NCBI RefSeq assembly: GCF_025244705.1
Contig: NZ_CP104207.1
Coordinates: forward strand, 2,356,001-2,420,000
DNA: 64,000 nt
Direction of reading: 5' to 3'
DNA from: Sphingopyxis sp. PET50
GTDB lineage: Bacteria > Pseudomonadota > Alphaproteobacteria > Sphingomonadales > Sphingomonadaceae
In this document: in pieces, positions 50,906-61,479 of the stretch
How the letters are laid out: each line of letters begins with the position of its first letter
Numbering within the stretch: position 1 is the stretch's first letter
Made by a program: the position numbers and the translations under genes
Notes under the pieces: generated by a model
Seen by the model: the letters and a program-made list of their open reading frames with translations, nothing else
Databases searched by the model: none
Told to the model about the DNA's origin: nothing

Positions 50906-51587
50906 ATGACCGACACCCAGCCGACCGCCATCGTCTTCCTGCTGTTCCCCGGCATCACCCAGCTCGACTTCACCGCGCCCGCGCAGGCGCTGTCGCGGAT
51001 GCCCGGCGCGATCCTGGCGGGCGCCGCGGCAAGCCGCGACCCGATCGCCACCGACAGCGGCTTTGCGATCCTGCCGACGCACGATTTCGCCTCGGCGCCG
51101 CGGGCCGACATCCTCTGCGTTCCCGGCGGGCATGGCGTCGTCGAGGCGCTGGCGGACCCGGCGACGATTGATTTCATCGCCGCCCAGGCCGCGGGCGCGC
51201 AGTGGGTGACGAGCGTGTGCACCGGCGCCTTCCTGCTCGGCCGCGCCGGGCTGCTGCAAGGCAAACGGGCGACGACGCACTGGGGCTATACCCATCTGCT
51301 GCCGCTGGTCGGCGCCGAATGGGTCGATGCGCGCGTCGTCGAGGACGGGAATGTCGTGACCAGCGGCGGCGTCACCTCGGGCCTCGATTTCGCGCTCACC
51401 CTGATCGCGCGGCTGAAGGGCGACGCGGTCGCGCAGGCGATCCAGCTGGCGATCGAATATGACCCCGCGCCGCCCTTCGTGCGGCGGTCACCCCGACCGC
51501 GCCCCGGCGGCGGTGACGGCGGGGCTGAAAGCGCGCGCCTATGACGCGGCGGCGGCGCGGATGGAGGCGGCGCTCACCGCGCCCTAG
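50906..51587 (+). pseudogene. DJ-1/PfpI-family protein, frameshifted near the C-terminus
   Basis: 226 residues when joined. DJ-1/PfpI fold of the isonitrile-hydratase-like branch: FLLFPGITQLDFTAPAQALS, ILCVPGGHGVVEALADP, and the nucleophile elbow WVTSVCTGAFLLGRAGLLQG with Cys at about 106. ATTHWGYTHLLPLVGAEWVD fits the InhA/AraC-N-terminal-like branch. The last 35 residues (GHPDRAPAAVTAGLKARAYD onward, stop at 51587) are in the next frame, after one surplus base near 51484. The core and active site precede the shift. Its stop overlaps that of the convergent cyclase gene. Confidence 0.74.
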
Positions 51588-52385
51588 CGGCAGTCGGTCA
51601 GCGCGATCTCGAACAGTTTCGTCCAATATTTGCCGGTCACGAAGATCCGTTTCCCCTTCGCGTCCCAGGCGATGCCGTTGAGCACCGCGTCGCGGTCGTT
51701 GCCGCTCGACCAGGTCCTTCAGCCCGGTCAGATCGACGACGGCGTTCACCACGCCGGTCGCGGGATCGATGCGCACGATCGCGTCGGTCATCCAGATATT
51801 GGCCCAGATTTCGCCGTCGATCGTCTCGAGTTCGTTGATCCTCGGCAGCGGCGCGCCCGCCAGGCGCACGGTGACCTTCTTCTGCTCGGTCATCGTCGCC
51901 GGGTCGAAGAAGCGCAGGTCGGGCGTGCCGTCGCTGAGCACCAGGCTGTCGCCGACCATCGTCACGCCCCAGCCTTCGCCGTCATAGCGGAAATCGCCGA
52001 TGGGCTTCAGGTCCTTGAGCCGCCAGCGGTGGCCGACCCCGCCCTGCCACGTCACCCCGATGATCTGGTTCTTCCAGCGGACGATGCCCTCGCCGAATTC
52101 GCCGGCGGGCAATTTCGTTTCGGCGAGCGCCTTGCCGGTGGCGAGGTCGAGCCGCGCGACCCGCGAGCGGCCGTACTGCCCAGTGCCTTCATAAAGATGG
52201 CCATCGTGCCAGAAGAGCCCCTGGGTGAAGCTGCCGCGGTCGTGCGGATAGGTCTGGACGATGCGATAGCCGCAGACCGGTACCGTTTTCGGCGCGGCCG
52301 CCTCCGCAACCGGCTCGGGCGGCGGGGCCGCGGCGGGAAGCGCCAGCACCGCCGCGGCGATCAGGAGCAGCGCGCGCATCGTCAT
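51584..52385 (-). pseudogene. Glutaminyl-peptide cyclotransferase, bacterial beta-propeller type, frameshifted
   Basis: About 266 residues when joined. Turns N-terminal Gln of peptides into pyroglutamate. Signal peptide MTMRALLLIAAAVLALPAAA, so exported. Family blocks VQTYPHDRGSFTQGLFWHDG, LYEGTGQYGRSRVARLDLAT, GEGIVRWKNQIIGVTWQGG, INELETIDGEIWANIWMTDA. The last block (GNDRDAVLNGIAWDAKG..., ending FEIALTDCR) is in another frame, broken near 51703 at GTCGAGCGGCAAC. The start ATG overlaps the stop of the sulfotransferase-like gene (ATGA), so the two are coupled. Confidence 0.78.
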
Positions 52386-53563
52386 CCTGCCGCAACCGGG
52401 GCCATCGCCGCGGCCCGCCGCTCCTCCAGCCGGGCATAGGTCGCGAGCAGCGGCGCCGCGGCGGCCCGCAGTTCGGGCGAAGCCGCGCGCTGCTTGGCTT
52501 CGGAATCGCCGGTGAAGGCCCGGGTGGGCGCTTTGGAATAACGCCCGCCCGCCGCCGCGATGCGCGCCAGCGCGTCGGGGCCCGGCGCAATGCCGAAATG
52601 CGGCAGCACCGCGTCGGTCAGCGCCCCGGGGAGCTGGTCGTAATTGACGAGCAGGCCGTGCCCGTCGATCGCCGCGAGCGCGCTGGCGCAGATGCGGTCG
52701 AGGATCCATGCCGCATAATGGCCCGCCGCCGCGCCTTCGGCCGGATCGACGCCATAGGCCGCGAGCGGGATCACGCCGGGCCGGACATGCATGCCCGGCC
52801 AGCGCTGCTGCGACACCAGCACCTCGACCGGGTCGCGGTAGAGGAAGGTCCAGGGCGTGCCGGGCCAGACGCCGCGCAGCAGCGGCAGCACCAGCGCGTG
52901 CCAGGCATCGACCTTGATGAAGCGGTGCCGCGCCTGCCCGGTCCGGTCGCGCATCACCGCCCCCGCCATCGCGTGGATCGTCGCGGGCGGCAGTATCCCC
53001 TGCCCGACCAGCTGGATCACCGTATCGACGACGGGCGGCTCGGCGGCGACGATATGGCTCGGCTCCGCCCCCAGCATCTGCCCCGCCAGTGTCGATCCGC
53101 AGCGCGACATGTGAAAGACCAGCCCATCGGGCGCCGGCGCGTCGGCAAAGGCGTCGATCGCCGACAGGGGGGTGGCGCAGCGCATCAGGCGATTGAACGG
53201 CAGATGCTGCACCTTGCGCCATGTGTCGTCAAAAAAGGGATCGGTGAGCGGCAGCCCCGCGAAATGCAGCCATTCGACGACGATCGCGCCCTGAAAATCC
53301 TTGAGCTCGACCGGCAGCCACTGGCGCGGCGGCGCCTCGGCGAGGCGCAGCGCGGGCAGTTGCTGGAGCATCTGCGGGGTCGCGGCGCGCGCCAGCCCGG
53401 CGGCGAAGGCGTCGCGCGCGATCGGCAGGCCAAGGCCCGCCACATAAGCGGTGATCGCGTCGAGAAATGCCGCCGTGTCGGCGAGCGGCGCGAGCCGGAG
53501 CTGCGCCGCCTCGTCGGCGAGGAGCGCGGCGCGAAGGCGGTCGATGGGATTGGCCTGGGTCAT
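52382..53563 (-). CDS. Sulfotransferase-like protein
   Basis: 393 residues. The PAPS-binding loop is visible in VFHMSRCGSTLAGQMLGAEP (about residues 155-174) and the 3'-phosphate part in WTFLYRDPVEVLVSQQRW. The long N-terminal region before it has no known domain (LPVELKDFQGAIVVEWLHFA). Cytoplasmic by sequence. Start at MTQANPIDRLR; an in-frame ATG seven codons earlier overlaps the end of the peptidase gene. It lies between an exported M61-type peptidase and an exported glutaminyl cyclase, so peptide or protein sulfation is a fair guess. Confidence 0.76.
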   Translation of the reverse strand: MTQANPIDRLRAALLADEAAQLRLAPLADTAAFLDAITAYVAGLGLPIARDAFAAGLARAATPQMLQQLPALRLAEAPPRQWLPVELKDFQGAIVVEWLHFAGLPLTDPFFDDTWRKVQHLPFNRLMRCATPLSAIDAFADAPAPDGLVFHMSRCGSTLAGQMLGAEPSHIVAAEPPVVDTVIQLVGQGILPPATIHAMAGAVMRDRTGQARHRFIKVDAWHALVLPLLRGVWPGTPWTFLYRDPVEVLVSQQRWPGMHVRPGVIPLAAYGVDPAEGAAAGHYAAWILDRICASALAAIDGHGLLVNYDQLPGALTDAVLPHFGIAPGPDALARIAAAGGRYSKAPTRAFTGDSEAKQRAASPELRAAAAPLLATYARLEERRAAAMAPVAAG

Positions 53564-53573
53564 CTTGGTCCGC

Positions 53574-55310
53574 TCATACGCCACCGAGGCGCTTCAGGCA
53601 TAGCGCCCGTTCGGCATCGCTCGACAAGGGCCGCAGCACCAGTTCCTGATAATGAACCTGACGGTCGCCGACCGGCAGATATTTGACCTCGCGCGGCTTG
53701 CCGCCGTCGTCGATGGTGATCTCGATCTCTTTTGTCATGTCGTTCGCATAGATCGACCAGCCGAGCGCCTTCATGCCGTCGCGCAGCCCCGCCTTCCACG
53801 CCGGACCGCCCTCCTCCACCCCGCCGATCACGCGCATGTCGCCGCGCAGCGCCGATACGGCGAAGCCCGGCGTCCAGGCGGGCGTGCTGCGCGCCTCGAG
53901 CGTGCCGCAGGGCGCAAAGCTGTCCGGCGCCAGCACGATCGGAACGCCCTGGTCGATATGCCGCGCGATCAGCGGGCCCGCCCCGACCCCCTTCGCGGTC
54001 AGCCCCGCGCGGAACAGCGCGATCGCATCGCCGGGGTCGCCCGCCGCGGCGCGCGCCTTCATGCCGCGCAGCACATCGTCCATCGTCGCGCGCCCGCCGC
54101 TTTTCCGCCGCAGCAGCTGATCGGCGAGCATCGCGAACAGGGCGCCGCGCAGATAGGGCAATCGCTGGCCGCTGTGGTCGGTCCAGAATTTCGGCGCGAC
54201 CTCCAGATTCGGCGCCGCGACGAAGGGCGAGGCGGCGAGTTCGGACTGCAGCGCGTTGAAGGCCCCGGCGAAGGCGGCGGCGTCCCACAGCCCGGCGCGC
54301 ACCATCAGCCGCATCTTCACAAAGTCGGTGAAGCCCTCGGACAGCCAATATTGCTCGGCCTCGCGCCCGCCGGTCAGCGCCAGCTGCCCGACGCGATTGG
54401 TGATCCACGTATGCGTCATTTCGTGCATCATCGTGTCGTCGATGACGAGCGGATCGCTGTCCTCGGTCGCGAAAAAGGCGAAGGCGTCGCCAAGGCCGGT
54501 GCCGCCGTTCTGGCGGCCGTGCGGCTGCCGCGGGCTGGCCATGATCGTGACCAGATAGGGGAAATCGCCGTCGCCCCAATAGTCGCGCGCGGTCACCGCG
54601 ACGCGGCGCAACGAGGACAGCCATTCGGCATCGGTACGGCTCTTGAAGGTGCCGCGGATCGCGATGCGCGCGCCGTCGCCGGTGTCGAGCAGCCGGAAAT
54701 CGCCGCCGACGATCACGCTGTCGACCAGCGTGGCGAAATCGGTGTTCGCCCCCGCCGCGACATGCTGGAGGTCGGAGGCCAGGCTCATGCCCGCGGGCAT
54801 CGCGCCAAGCTCGACCCGTACCGCCCTGCTGTCATCGAGATGGCTCGGCCGGGCGATATAGGTCGGCCCGAGCAGGTGGAAATAGTCGGCGGTGACGATC
54901 GGCTTGTAATTGTTGACGCGCTCGTTGCCGTCGAGCGGGTCGGCGATGATCCGGCGCGCGATGCGATAGGACAGGCGGACCGTCGCGCCGGGTTCGTGGG
55001 TCAGCAGCCGTTCGCCCGGCTTCGTGCCCGCCGCCATTGTGGCACCGTCGGCACGGATATGGTTCGCATAGCGATAGAGGCCGGAAAAGCCGCCCCATTC
55101 GTCGGGAAATTCGACGCGGGTCGTGCCGTCGGCGGCGCCGCGAAAGACCATGTCGATGTCGATCGCGTCGATCTCGCGCGTCGCCGGGTCGACCACCGGC
55201 GTGGCGCGGAAGACGAGATCGGGCTCGGGGATGGCGAAAGCCTGCGTGGCGACCGCGCCAGCCGCGGCCAGACTCACCGTCATCGCCGCCCATCCCCAAA
55301 AACGCTTCAC
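53574..55310 (-). CDS. Exported M61-like metallopeptidase
   Basis: 578 residues from a GTG with the strong ribosome site AGGGAGGCGG. Signal peptide WGWAAMTVSLAAAGAVATQA. The zinc site HEMTHTWITNRVG (about 330) with the third ligand in LSEGFTDFVKMRLM belongs to the gluzincin type as in glycyl aminopeptidase (M61); a beta-sandwich domain precedes it and a PDZ-like region with GGVEEGGPAWKAGLRDGMKA follows. First gene of the peptidase / sulfotransferase-like / cyclase operon. Confidence 0.82.
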   Translation of the reverse strand: MKRFWGWAAMTVSLAAAGAVATQAFAIPEPDLVFRATPVVDPATREIDAIDIDMVFRGAADGTTRVEFPDEWGGFSGLYRYANHIRADGATMAAGTKPGERLLTHEPGATVRLSYRIARRIIADPLDGNERVNNYKPIVTADYFHLLGPTYIARPSHLDDSRAVRVELGAMPAGMSLASDLQHVAAGANTDFATLVDSVIVGGDFRLLDTGDGARIAIRGTFKSRTDAEWLSSLRRVAVTARDYWGDGDFPYLVTIMASPRQPHGRQNGGTGLGDAFAFFATEDSDPLVIDDTMMHEMTHTWITNRVGQLALTGGREAEQYWLSEGFTDFVKMRLMVRAGLWDAAAFAGAFNALQSELAASPFVAAPNLEVAPKFWTDHSGQRLPYLRGALFAMLADQLLRRKSGGRATMDDVLRGMKARAAAGDPGDAIALFRAGLTAKGVGAGPLIARHIDQGVPIVLAPDSFAPCGTLEARSTPAWTPGFAVSALRGDMRVIGGVEEGGPAWKAGLRDGMKALGWSIYANDMTKEIEITIDDGGKPREVKYLPVGDRQVHYQELVLRPLSSDAERALCLKRLGGV

Positions 55311-55404
55311 GTCAGCCGCCTCCCTTTTTGGCGATAGAAGGGCATCACCGCATTTTTGCAACAGCAAAGCCAGGCCGAAGAGGTTCCGATTGACCAAAAG
55401 AATG

Positions 55405-55915
55405 GCCATTATGTCCTTTGCAAACACGCCCGCTGAACGGCTGGTATCGGACGGGAATGGACGCTGATCTCCCCTCCCTGCAAGGGAGGGGTCGGGGGTG
55501 GGTGGCCGCCGAAGGCGGCGTTCTTCCTTCTTGCTCGCTGCGCTCGCTACCCACCCCTAACCCCTCCCTAAAGGCGATTATATCTTTTGCAAACCCAAGC
55601 GGCCTGTCGGGATCGGGGTGGAAGGCGGACATAAAGCCCCTCCCCTTCAGGGGAGGGGGTTGGGGTGGGGTCCATCGGCCTTGCGCAAGGCCGATGGACC
55701 CCACCCGCTGCGACTAACGAACAAGTTCGTAAGTCTCGCTGCCCTCCCCTGAAGGGGAGGGCCTGATCTATTCCAATGTCCGCTCCCGCCCAATACCGCC
55801 TGTTCACCGGGCGTGTTTGCAATGGACATAATCGCCTCCCTAAAAGGGAGGGGAATGACTGCAATACACCCCAAAGCCGCCGTCCACGCCGGTTTGCAAA
55901 AGACATGATCGCCAA
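55405..55915. repeat. Complex of nested palindromic repeats in the 678-base gap before groEL
   Basis: Four copies of a motif like GGCGATTATGTCTTTTGCAA are set in two inverted pairs: 55405-55427 and 55571-55593 on the plus strand, 55812-55834 and 55891-55913 on the minus strand. Between them are two or more GC-rich palindromes (CTCCCCTCCCTGCAAGGGAG...; CCCCTCCCCTTCAGGGGAGG ... CCTCCCCTGAAGGGGAGGGC) and the AATGTCCGCTCCC flank seen elsewhere. It looks like repeats inserted into repeats. No gene is supported in 55311-55988. Confidence 0.78.
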
Positions 55916-55950
55916 AGAAAAAGGGCCGGGAGATCGCTCTCCCGGCCCTT
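55914..55950 (-). terminator. Rho-independent terminator of groESL
   Basis: On the minus strand AAGGGCCGGGAG-AGCGAT-CTCCCGGCCCTT followed by TTTCTTT, 38 bases after the groEL stop. Perfect 12-base stem. Confidence 0.9.
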
Positions 55951-55988
55951 CCTTGTGACTTGGCCGTTCGGCAGGCCGGCGTCGGACC

Positions 55989-57671
<1,683 letters not shown>

Positions 57672-57695
57672 TCACACTGAATTCGATGAAATCGC

Positions 57696-57986
57696 TCAGG
57701 CGATGACGCCGAGGATGTCCGATTCCTTCATGATCAGCAGCTCTTCGCCGTCGACCTTGACCTCGGTGCCCGACCATTTGCCGAACAGGATGCGGTCGCC
57801 CGACTTGACGTCGAGCGGCGTGACCTTGCCGTCCTCGGCCTTGATGCCGGTGCCGACGGCGACGACTTCGCCTTCCTGCGGCTTTTCCTTGGCGGTGTCG
57901 GGGATGATGATGCCGCCGGCCGTCTTTTCTTCGGCTTCGATACGGCGGACGAGCACGCGGTCGTGCAGCGGACGAAATTGAGCCAT
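57696..57986 (-). CDS. groS: Co-chaperonin GroES
   Basis: 96 residues. [20 protein letters not shown] with the mobile loop [14 protein letters not shown], then [20 protein letters not shown] and the C-terminal SDILGVI. Caps the GroEL ring. First gene of the groESL operon; CIRCE lies 32 bases upstream of the ATG. Confidence 0.99.
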   Translation of the reverse strand: MAQFRPLHDRVLVRRIEAEEKTAGGIIIPDTAKEKPQEGEVVAVGTGIKAEDGKVTPLDVKSGDRILFGKWSGTEVKVDGEELLIMKESDILGVIA

Positions 57987-58017
57987 GGGACTCCCTCCAT
58001 TTTGCGAACAATGGTCT

Positions 58018-58044
58018 TTAGCACTCGCCATGGGTGAGTGCTAA
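58018..58044. promoter_or_regulatory. CIRCE operator (HrcA binding site)
   Basis: TTAGCACTC-GCCATGGGT-GAGTGCTAA, an exact match to the CIRCE inverted repeat with the usual nine-base spacer, upstream of groES. Implies heat-shock control by HrcA. Confidence 0.96.
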
Positions 58045-58126
58045 CAGGCGGGCATATGGGCGGGGGATGTGATAGCGTCAAGCGGGTCCAACGAAAATTT
58101 TACGCTTGCGCGCCATAACGCTCGGC

Positions 58127-58576
58127 ATGGCAGGCAAAGCGATACGAAAGACAGCGCAGGAAGAGTTGGAGCGGCCGGAAATCGCGGCCCGCCCCTGCCT
58201 CAATTCGATGCCCTATCGGGCGCTTGTGTTTGCGCGTCTGCACAGTGACGAGATGAAAGTACCACTCTACTGGGTCGCCGGAGTCGCCGACGGGCCATGG
58301 AGTGCAACGAACAGTTTGAAGAAGGCTGTCGGGGCTCATGGCGCAACCTGCTTTTATTGCTCTGCGACCTTGGCGAAGGACACGGCCACCATAGATCATG
58401 TCGAAGGCCAGACCGGCGACGCTGCCAACGCTATCCAGAATCTGGTGCTGGCGTGCAAACCGTGCAACGCCAAGAAAGGCCACTCCCCCATAGACGCCTT
58501 CAAACCCGACGCCGGACGCGAGTGGTTACAAGCACTTCATGCACAGGTAGAGGAGCGTCTGCGGAAGCTGGGCTAG
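58127..58576 (+). CDS. HNH endonuclease-domain protein
   Basis: 149 residues. C-terminal HNH nuclease: GATCFYCSATLAKDTATIDH with a Cys pair and the His-dyad IDHVE, then NAIQNLVLACKPCNAKKGHS. The N-terminal half has no known domain. Base composition and third codon positions are AT-richer than the neighbours, so it may be a newcomer; there is no linked phage or modification gene. Start at MAGKAIRKTAQEEL; an in-frame ATG seven codons earlier is also possible. Confidence 0.8.
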   Translation: MAGKAIRKTAQEELERPEIAARPCLNSMPYRALVFARLHSDEMKVPLYWVAGVADGPWSATNSLKKAVGAHGATCFYCSATLAKDTATIDHVEGQTGDAANAIQNLVLACKPCNAKKGHSPIDAFKPDAGREWLQALHAQVEERLRKLG

Positions 58577-58597
58577 GCCCAGTTTCACGGCAAAGCC

Positions 58598-58689
58598 GTG
58601 TGTCCCCGCGAAGGCGGGACCCAGATCGTCATTGCGCCAAGCTGGGCTTTCGCAACCCCTGGGCTCCCGCCTTCGCGGGAGCGCAAAGC
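58598..58689. repeat. Palindromic repeat (TGTGTCCC family)
   Basis: CCCCGCGAAGGCGGGACCCAG at the left and CTGGGCTCCCGCCTTCGCGG at the right are mirror parts, with a GCCAAGCTGGGC hairpin inside. Related to 7246. Confidence 0.7.
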
Positions 58690-58693
58690 TTGG

Positions 58694-60110
58694 TCATTTC
58701 GGGATGGTCGCAGGAACAGGAAGCAGCCCCAGTCGCGACCGCATCCGCCAGCGCAGCATGAGCAGGCCCGCCACCACGACCAGCCCGACCGCCAGCCCGA
58801 TCCACACCCCGACCCCCGCCCATGGCGTGAAGAAGCCGAGGTAGATCGCGGTCCCGTAACCGCCGATCCAGTAACCGCAGATCGCGATGATCATCGGGGT
58901 GCGCGTGTCCTGCAGGCCGCGCAGCGCGCCCGCCGCGACCGCCTGCGCGCCGTCGAACAGCTGAAAGGCCGCGGCGACCACCAGGAACTGCATCGCGAAG
59001 CCGACGAGCGCCGCATTCTTTGCGGCGTTAACATCGACATAGATCGACAGCACGAGCGACGGGAACAGCCACATCGTCAGCGCGGTCAGCCCCATGAAGC
59101 CGATGCCCAGCATCATCGCCGCGGTCCCGGCATGGGCGATGCCGCGACGGTCGCGCGCGCCATAGGCGAGGCCGACGCGGATCGTCGCCGCCTGCGCGAC
59201 CCCGAAGGGAATCTGGAAGGCGAGCGCCGCAACCTGCAGCGCGATCGTATGCCCCGCGAGCTGCGCCTCGCCGATGCGCCCCATCAGGAAGGCGGCGCCG
59301 GTGAACAGCCCCGCCTCGGCCAGGATGGTCAGCGCGATCGGCGCGCCGATGCGCAGCATGTCGAAAAAGCGCGTCCATTCGCCGCGCCACCAGTTGCCGA
59401 ACAGATGATAGCGCCGCAGCCGCCGGTCGGACTGGATGACGACGACATAGGCGAGCAGCATCAGCGTGCTGGTCATCACGCTGGACAGCGCCGAGCCGTG
59501 CAGACCGAGCGCGGGAAGGCCGAGATGCCCGAACACCAGCGCCCAATTGCCGAGCGCGTTGACCCCGAGCGCGCCGAAGGTGATCGCGGTCGCGATCTTC
59601 GGCTTAGCCGAGCGCCGAGACGAAGATGCGCAGCACGCTCGCGGCGATCATCGGGAACATGCCCCACAGCAGGATGAGGAGGAACCCCGCGGCGCGCGCC
59701 GACAGGTCGGGGGCCTGCCCCGTCGCGCGCATGATCGGCCCGCCCGCCGCGCAAATGCCCATGAAGGCCAGCGAGACGAGCGCGCTGAGCCACAGCGCCA
59801 TGCGCACCGTGCGCCGCACCTCGCGCACCGCATGCTTGCGCCGCCCGAGTTCGGCAGCGATCAGCGGCGCCGACGCGCCGACGAGGCCCGAGCCGGTCCA
59901 CAGCAGCAGCCCGAAGACCGAGACGCCGAGCGACGAGGCGGCGAGCGCCGTATCGCCGAGCCGCGCCACGAAGATCACGTCGATCGCATGGACCAGCATC
60001 TGCAGCAGATTCGCCGCCGCCAGCGGCCAGGCAAGCGCCAGCGTCGCGCGGAATTCGGCGCCGAGGCCATGCGGAATCTCCGCGGTCAGGGGGGTGGTCT
60101 TCTGCAACAC
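58694..60110 (-). pseudogene. MATE-family multidrug exporter, frameshifted
   Basis: About 471 residues when joined, twelve membrane helices. First frame: FRATLALAWPLAAANLLQML, DVIFVARLGDTALAASSLGV (the family's first repeat) to IAASVLRIFVSALG, then a stop. The second half, KPKIATAITFGALGVNALGN to RMRSRLGLLPVPATIPK, is in the next frame after one surplus base near 59605 (CTCGGCTAAGCCGAAG, itself a short palindrome). GTG start at 60110 chosen as the first before conserved sequence. Exports drugs or metabolites by Na+ or H+ exchange; substrate unknown. Confidence 0.78.
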
Positions 60111-60210
60111 AGCCAGCCCGGATAGGCGCGGCCGAGCGGAGGTTTCAATCGCGGGCGCGGGCAAGGCGGCGTTTCGTTGCCGCGGGTGGCATAAAGGCAA
60201 CAGGGATGAG

Positions 60211-60398
60211 GGGTTTGGGGTGGGGGCGGACGTTTATCTCCCCTCCCGCAGGCGGGAGGGGTCGGGGGTGGGCAGCGGCGTCGCGATGGCCCACCCCGCT
60301 GCGACTAACGAACAAGTTCGTAAGTCTCGCTGCCCCTCCCGCTTGCGGGAGGGGAAACCGGTTCATTCCTCAAATGTCCGCTCACCACCCCAAACCGG
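60211..60398. repeat. Nested palindromic repeat
   Basis: Outer arms GGTTTGGGGTGGGGGCGGAC (60211-60236) and GTCCGCTCACCACCCCAAAC (60374-60398) enclose the CTCCCCTCCCGCAGGCGGGA ... CCCCTCCCGCTTGCGGGAGG element at 60239-60354. It takes up most of the 309-base gap between the MATE gene and the PycTM-like gene. Confidence 0.78.
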
Positions 60399-60419
60399 TC
60401 AGCTCGGCCCATCAGCGCG

Positions 60420-60986
60420 TCATCGGCTCCACAGCATCACCATCTCGACCGCGAAGGCGGCGAAGGTCAGGCTCAGCCCGACGACGAACAGCCGGTACGC
60501 ATAAGCGAGATAGCGATATTTGCGCCGCGCCAGCACGATGCCGTTCTGATAGGTGTCGCGCAGCATCGCTTCGTACATATCCTCCTCGGTCCGCATCCGC
60601 TCCTTGATCGCGGCGATGAACTCGTCCTCGCTCATCTGCGCGAAGCGGCCGAAGAAGAGGATGTTGCTGTGATCCTTGCCGTCGCGATAATCGACCGGCG
60701 GCCCCTTCCCCACCCGCGGCAGCACCGCCGACACCGCGAGCAGCGCCGACAGGAAGGAAAAGGTCGCGAGGATCGTCAGCGGCATCGCGAGCGCGCCGCC
60801 GCCCGAGCGCGCCTGTCCGACCGCGAGCGTGAAGACGACGAAGGTCGCGCCCATCAGGATCGACGCCTTCTGGTCGGCCATCTGCGACAATTGCATGGTC
60901 AGCTGCTGCGTCGTGCGCACCAGATGCGCGGCGTTCACCGGAAAGGATGTCGCCGGCTTTTCCTCGCCCTTCGTTTCTTGCACCAT
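60420..60986 (-). CDS. PycTM-like (DUF5706) membrane protein
   Basis: 188 residues. N-terminal helix AAHLVRTTQQLTMQLSQMAD, then DQKASILMGATFVVFTLAVG, a second membrane helix (ILATFSFLSALLAVSAVLP), a cytoplasmic segment with SNILFFGRFAQMSEDEFIAA and RTEEDMYEAMLRDTYQNGIV, and a last pair of helices. This matches the Pycsar transmembrane effector (DUF5706) pattern, in which a cyclic-pyrimidine signal triggers membrane damage during phage infection. No cyclase gene is next to it, so it may have another role here. Family assignment is by motif only. Confidence 0.6.
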   Translation of the reverse strand: MVQETKGEEKPATSFPVNAAHLVRTTQQLTMQLSQMADQKASILMGATFVVFTLAVGQARSGGGALAMPLTILATFSFLSALLAVSAVLPRVGKGPPVDYRDGKDHSNILFFGRFAQMSEDEFIAAIKERMRTEEDMYEAMLRDTYQNGIVLARRKYRYLAYAYRLFVVGLSLTFAAFAVEMVMLWSR

Positions 60987-61136
60987 CGCCCGCCTGTTCC
61001 TTCGCCCCACGCCCGTTCGATGGCACGTCCGTCCGGCGCGGGCAAGATGCTGCCCGAATACCGCCGCATTCGCTTGCCAAGCGGGCGGGGGCGCGGCATG
61101 GCCGCGCGCAACATTCCTCTTTACGGGACGCAGCCA

Positions 61137-61370
61137 ATGAGCAGCCTCAAGGACCAGATTCACGGCCTGATCGCGCCGTTCAACAAAAAGGGCGTCGAAC
61201 TGACCGACGCCACGACTTTCGCGGGCGACCTCGAGTGGGACAGCCTGACGGTGATGGATTTCGTCGCGGAGGTGGAAGACACGTTCGACATCATCATCAG
61301 CATGAACCAGCAGGCCGAGATCGAGAATGTCGGCCAACTCGTCGCCGCGGTGGAAAAACTGCAGGGCTGA
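61137..61370 (+). CDS. Acyl carrier protein of sphingolipid synthesis
   Basis: 77 residues. Phosphopantetheine Ser in the motif LEWDSLTVMDFVAEVEDTFD (Ser about 37; Asp-Ser-Leu), helices II and III acidic. It lies 109 bases upstream of serine palmitoyltransferase on the same strand, the arrangement known in other sphingolipid-making alphaproteobacteria where a dedicated ACP delivers palmitoyl groups to the transferase. Role here follows from that context. Confidence 0.87.
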   Translation: MSSLKDQIHGLIAPFNKKGVELTDATTFAGDLEWDSLTVMDFVAEVEDTFDIIISMNQQAEIENVGQLVAAVEKLQG

Positions 61371-61381
61371 CGCCTCTTTCT

Positions 61382-61462
61382 CCGTTCGTGTCGAGCGAAG
61401 TCGAGGCACCCGCCGGGATAGCGCAAGTTCGAGGGGTATCTCGATTTCGCTCGATGCGAACG
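61382..61462. repeat. Palindromic repeat
   Basis: Arms CCGTTCGTGTCGAGCGAAGT and TTTCGCTCGATGCGAACGG. A variant of the CGTTCG family. Lies between the ACP and serine palmitoyltransferase genes, 18 bases before the latter's ATG, so it is in its message leader. Confidence 0.65.
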
Positions 61463-61479
61463 GTCTTTGGATATTTGAT

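Noticed and set aside
55405..55915. CRISPR array
   Set aside because: The repeated motifs are inverted, irregularly spaced and few; no cas gene is present.
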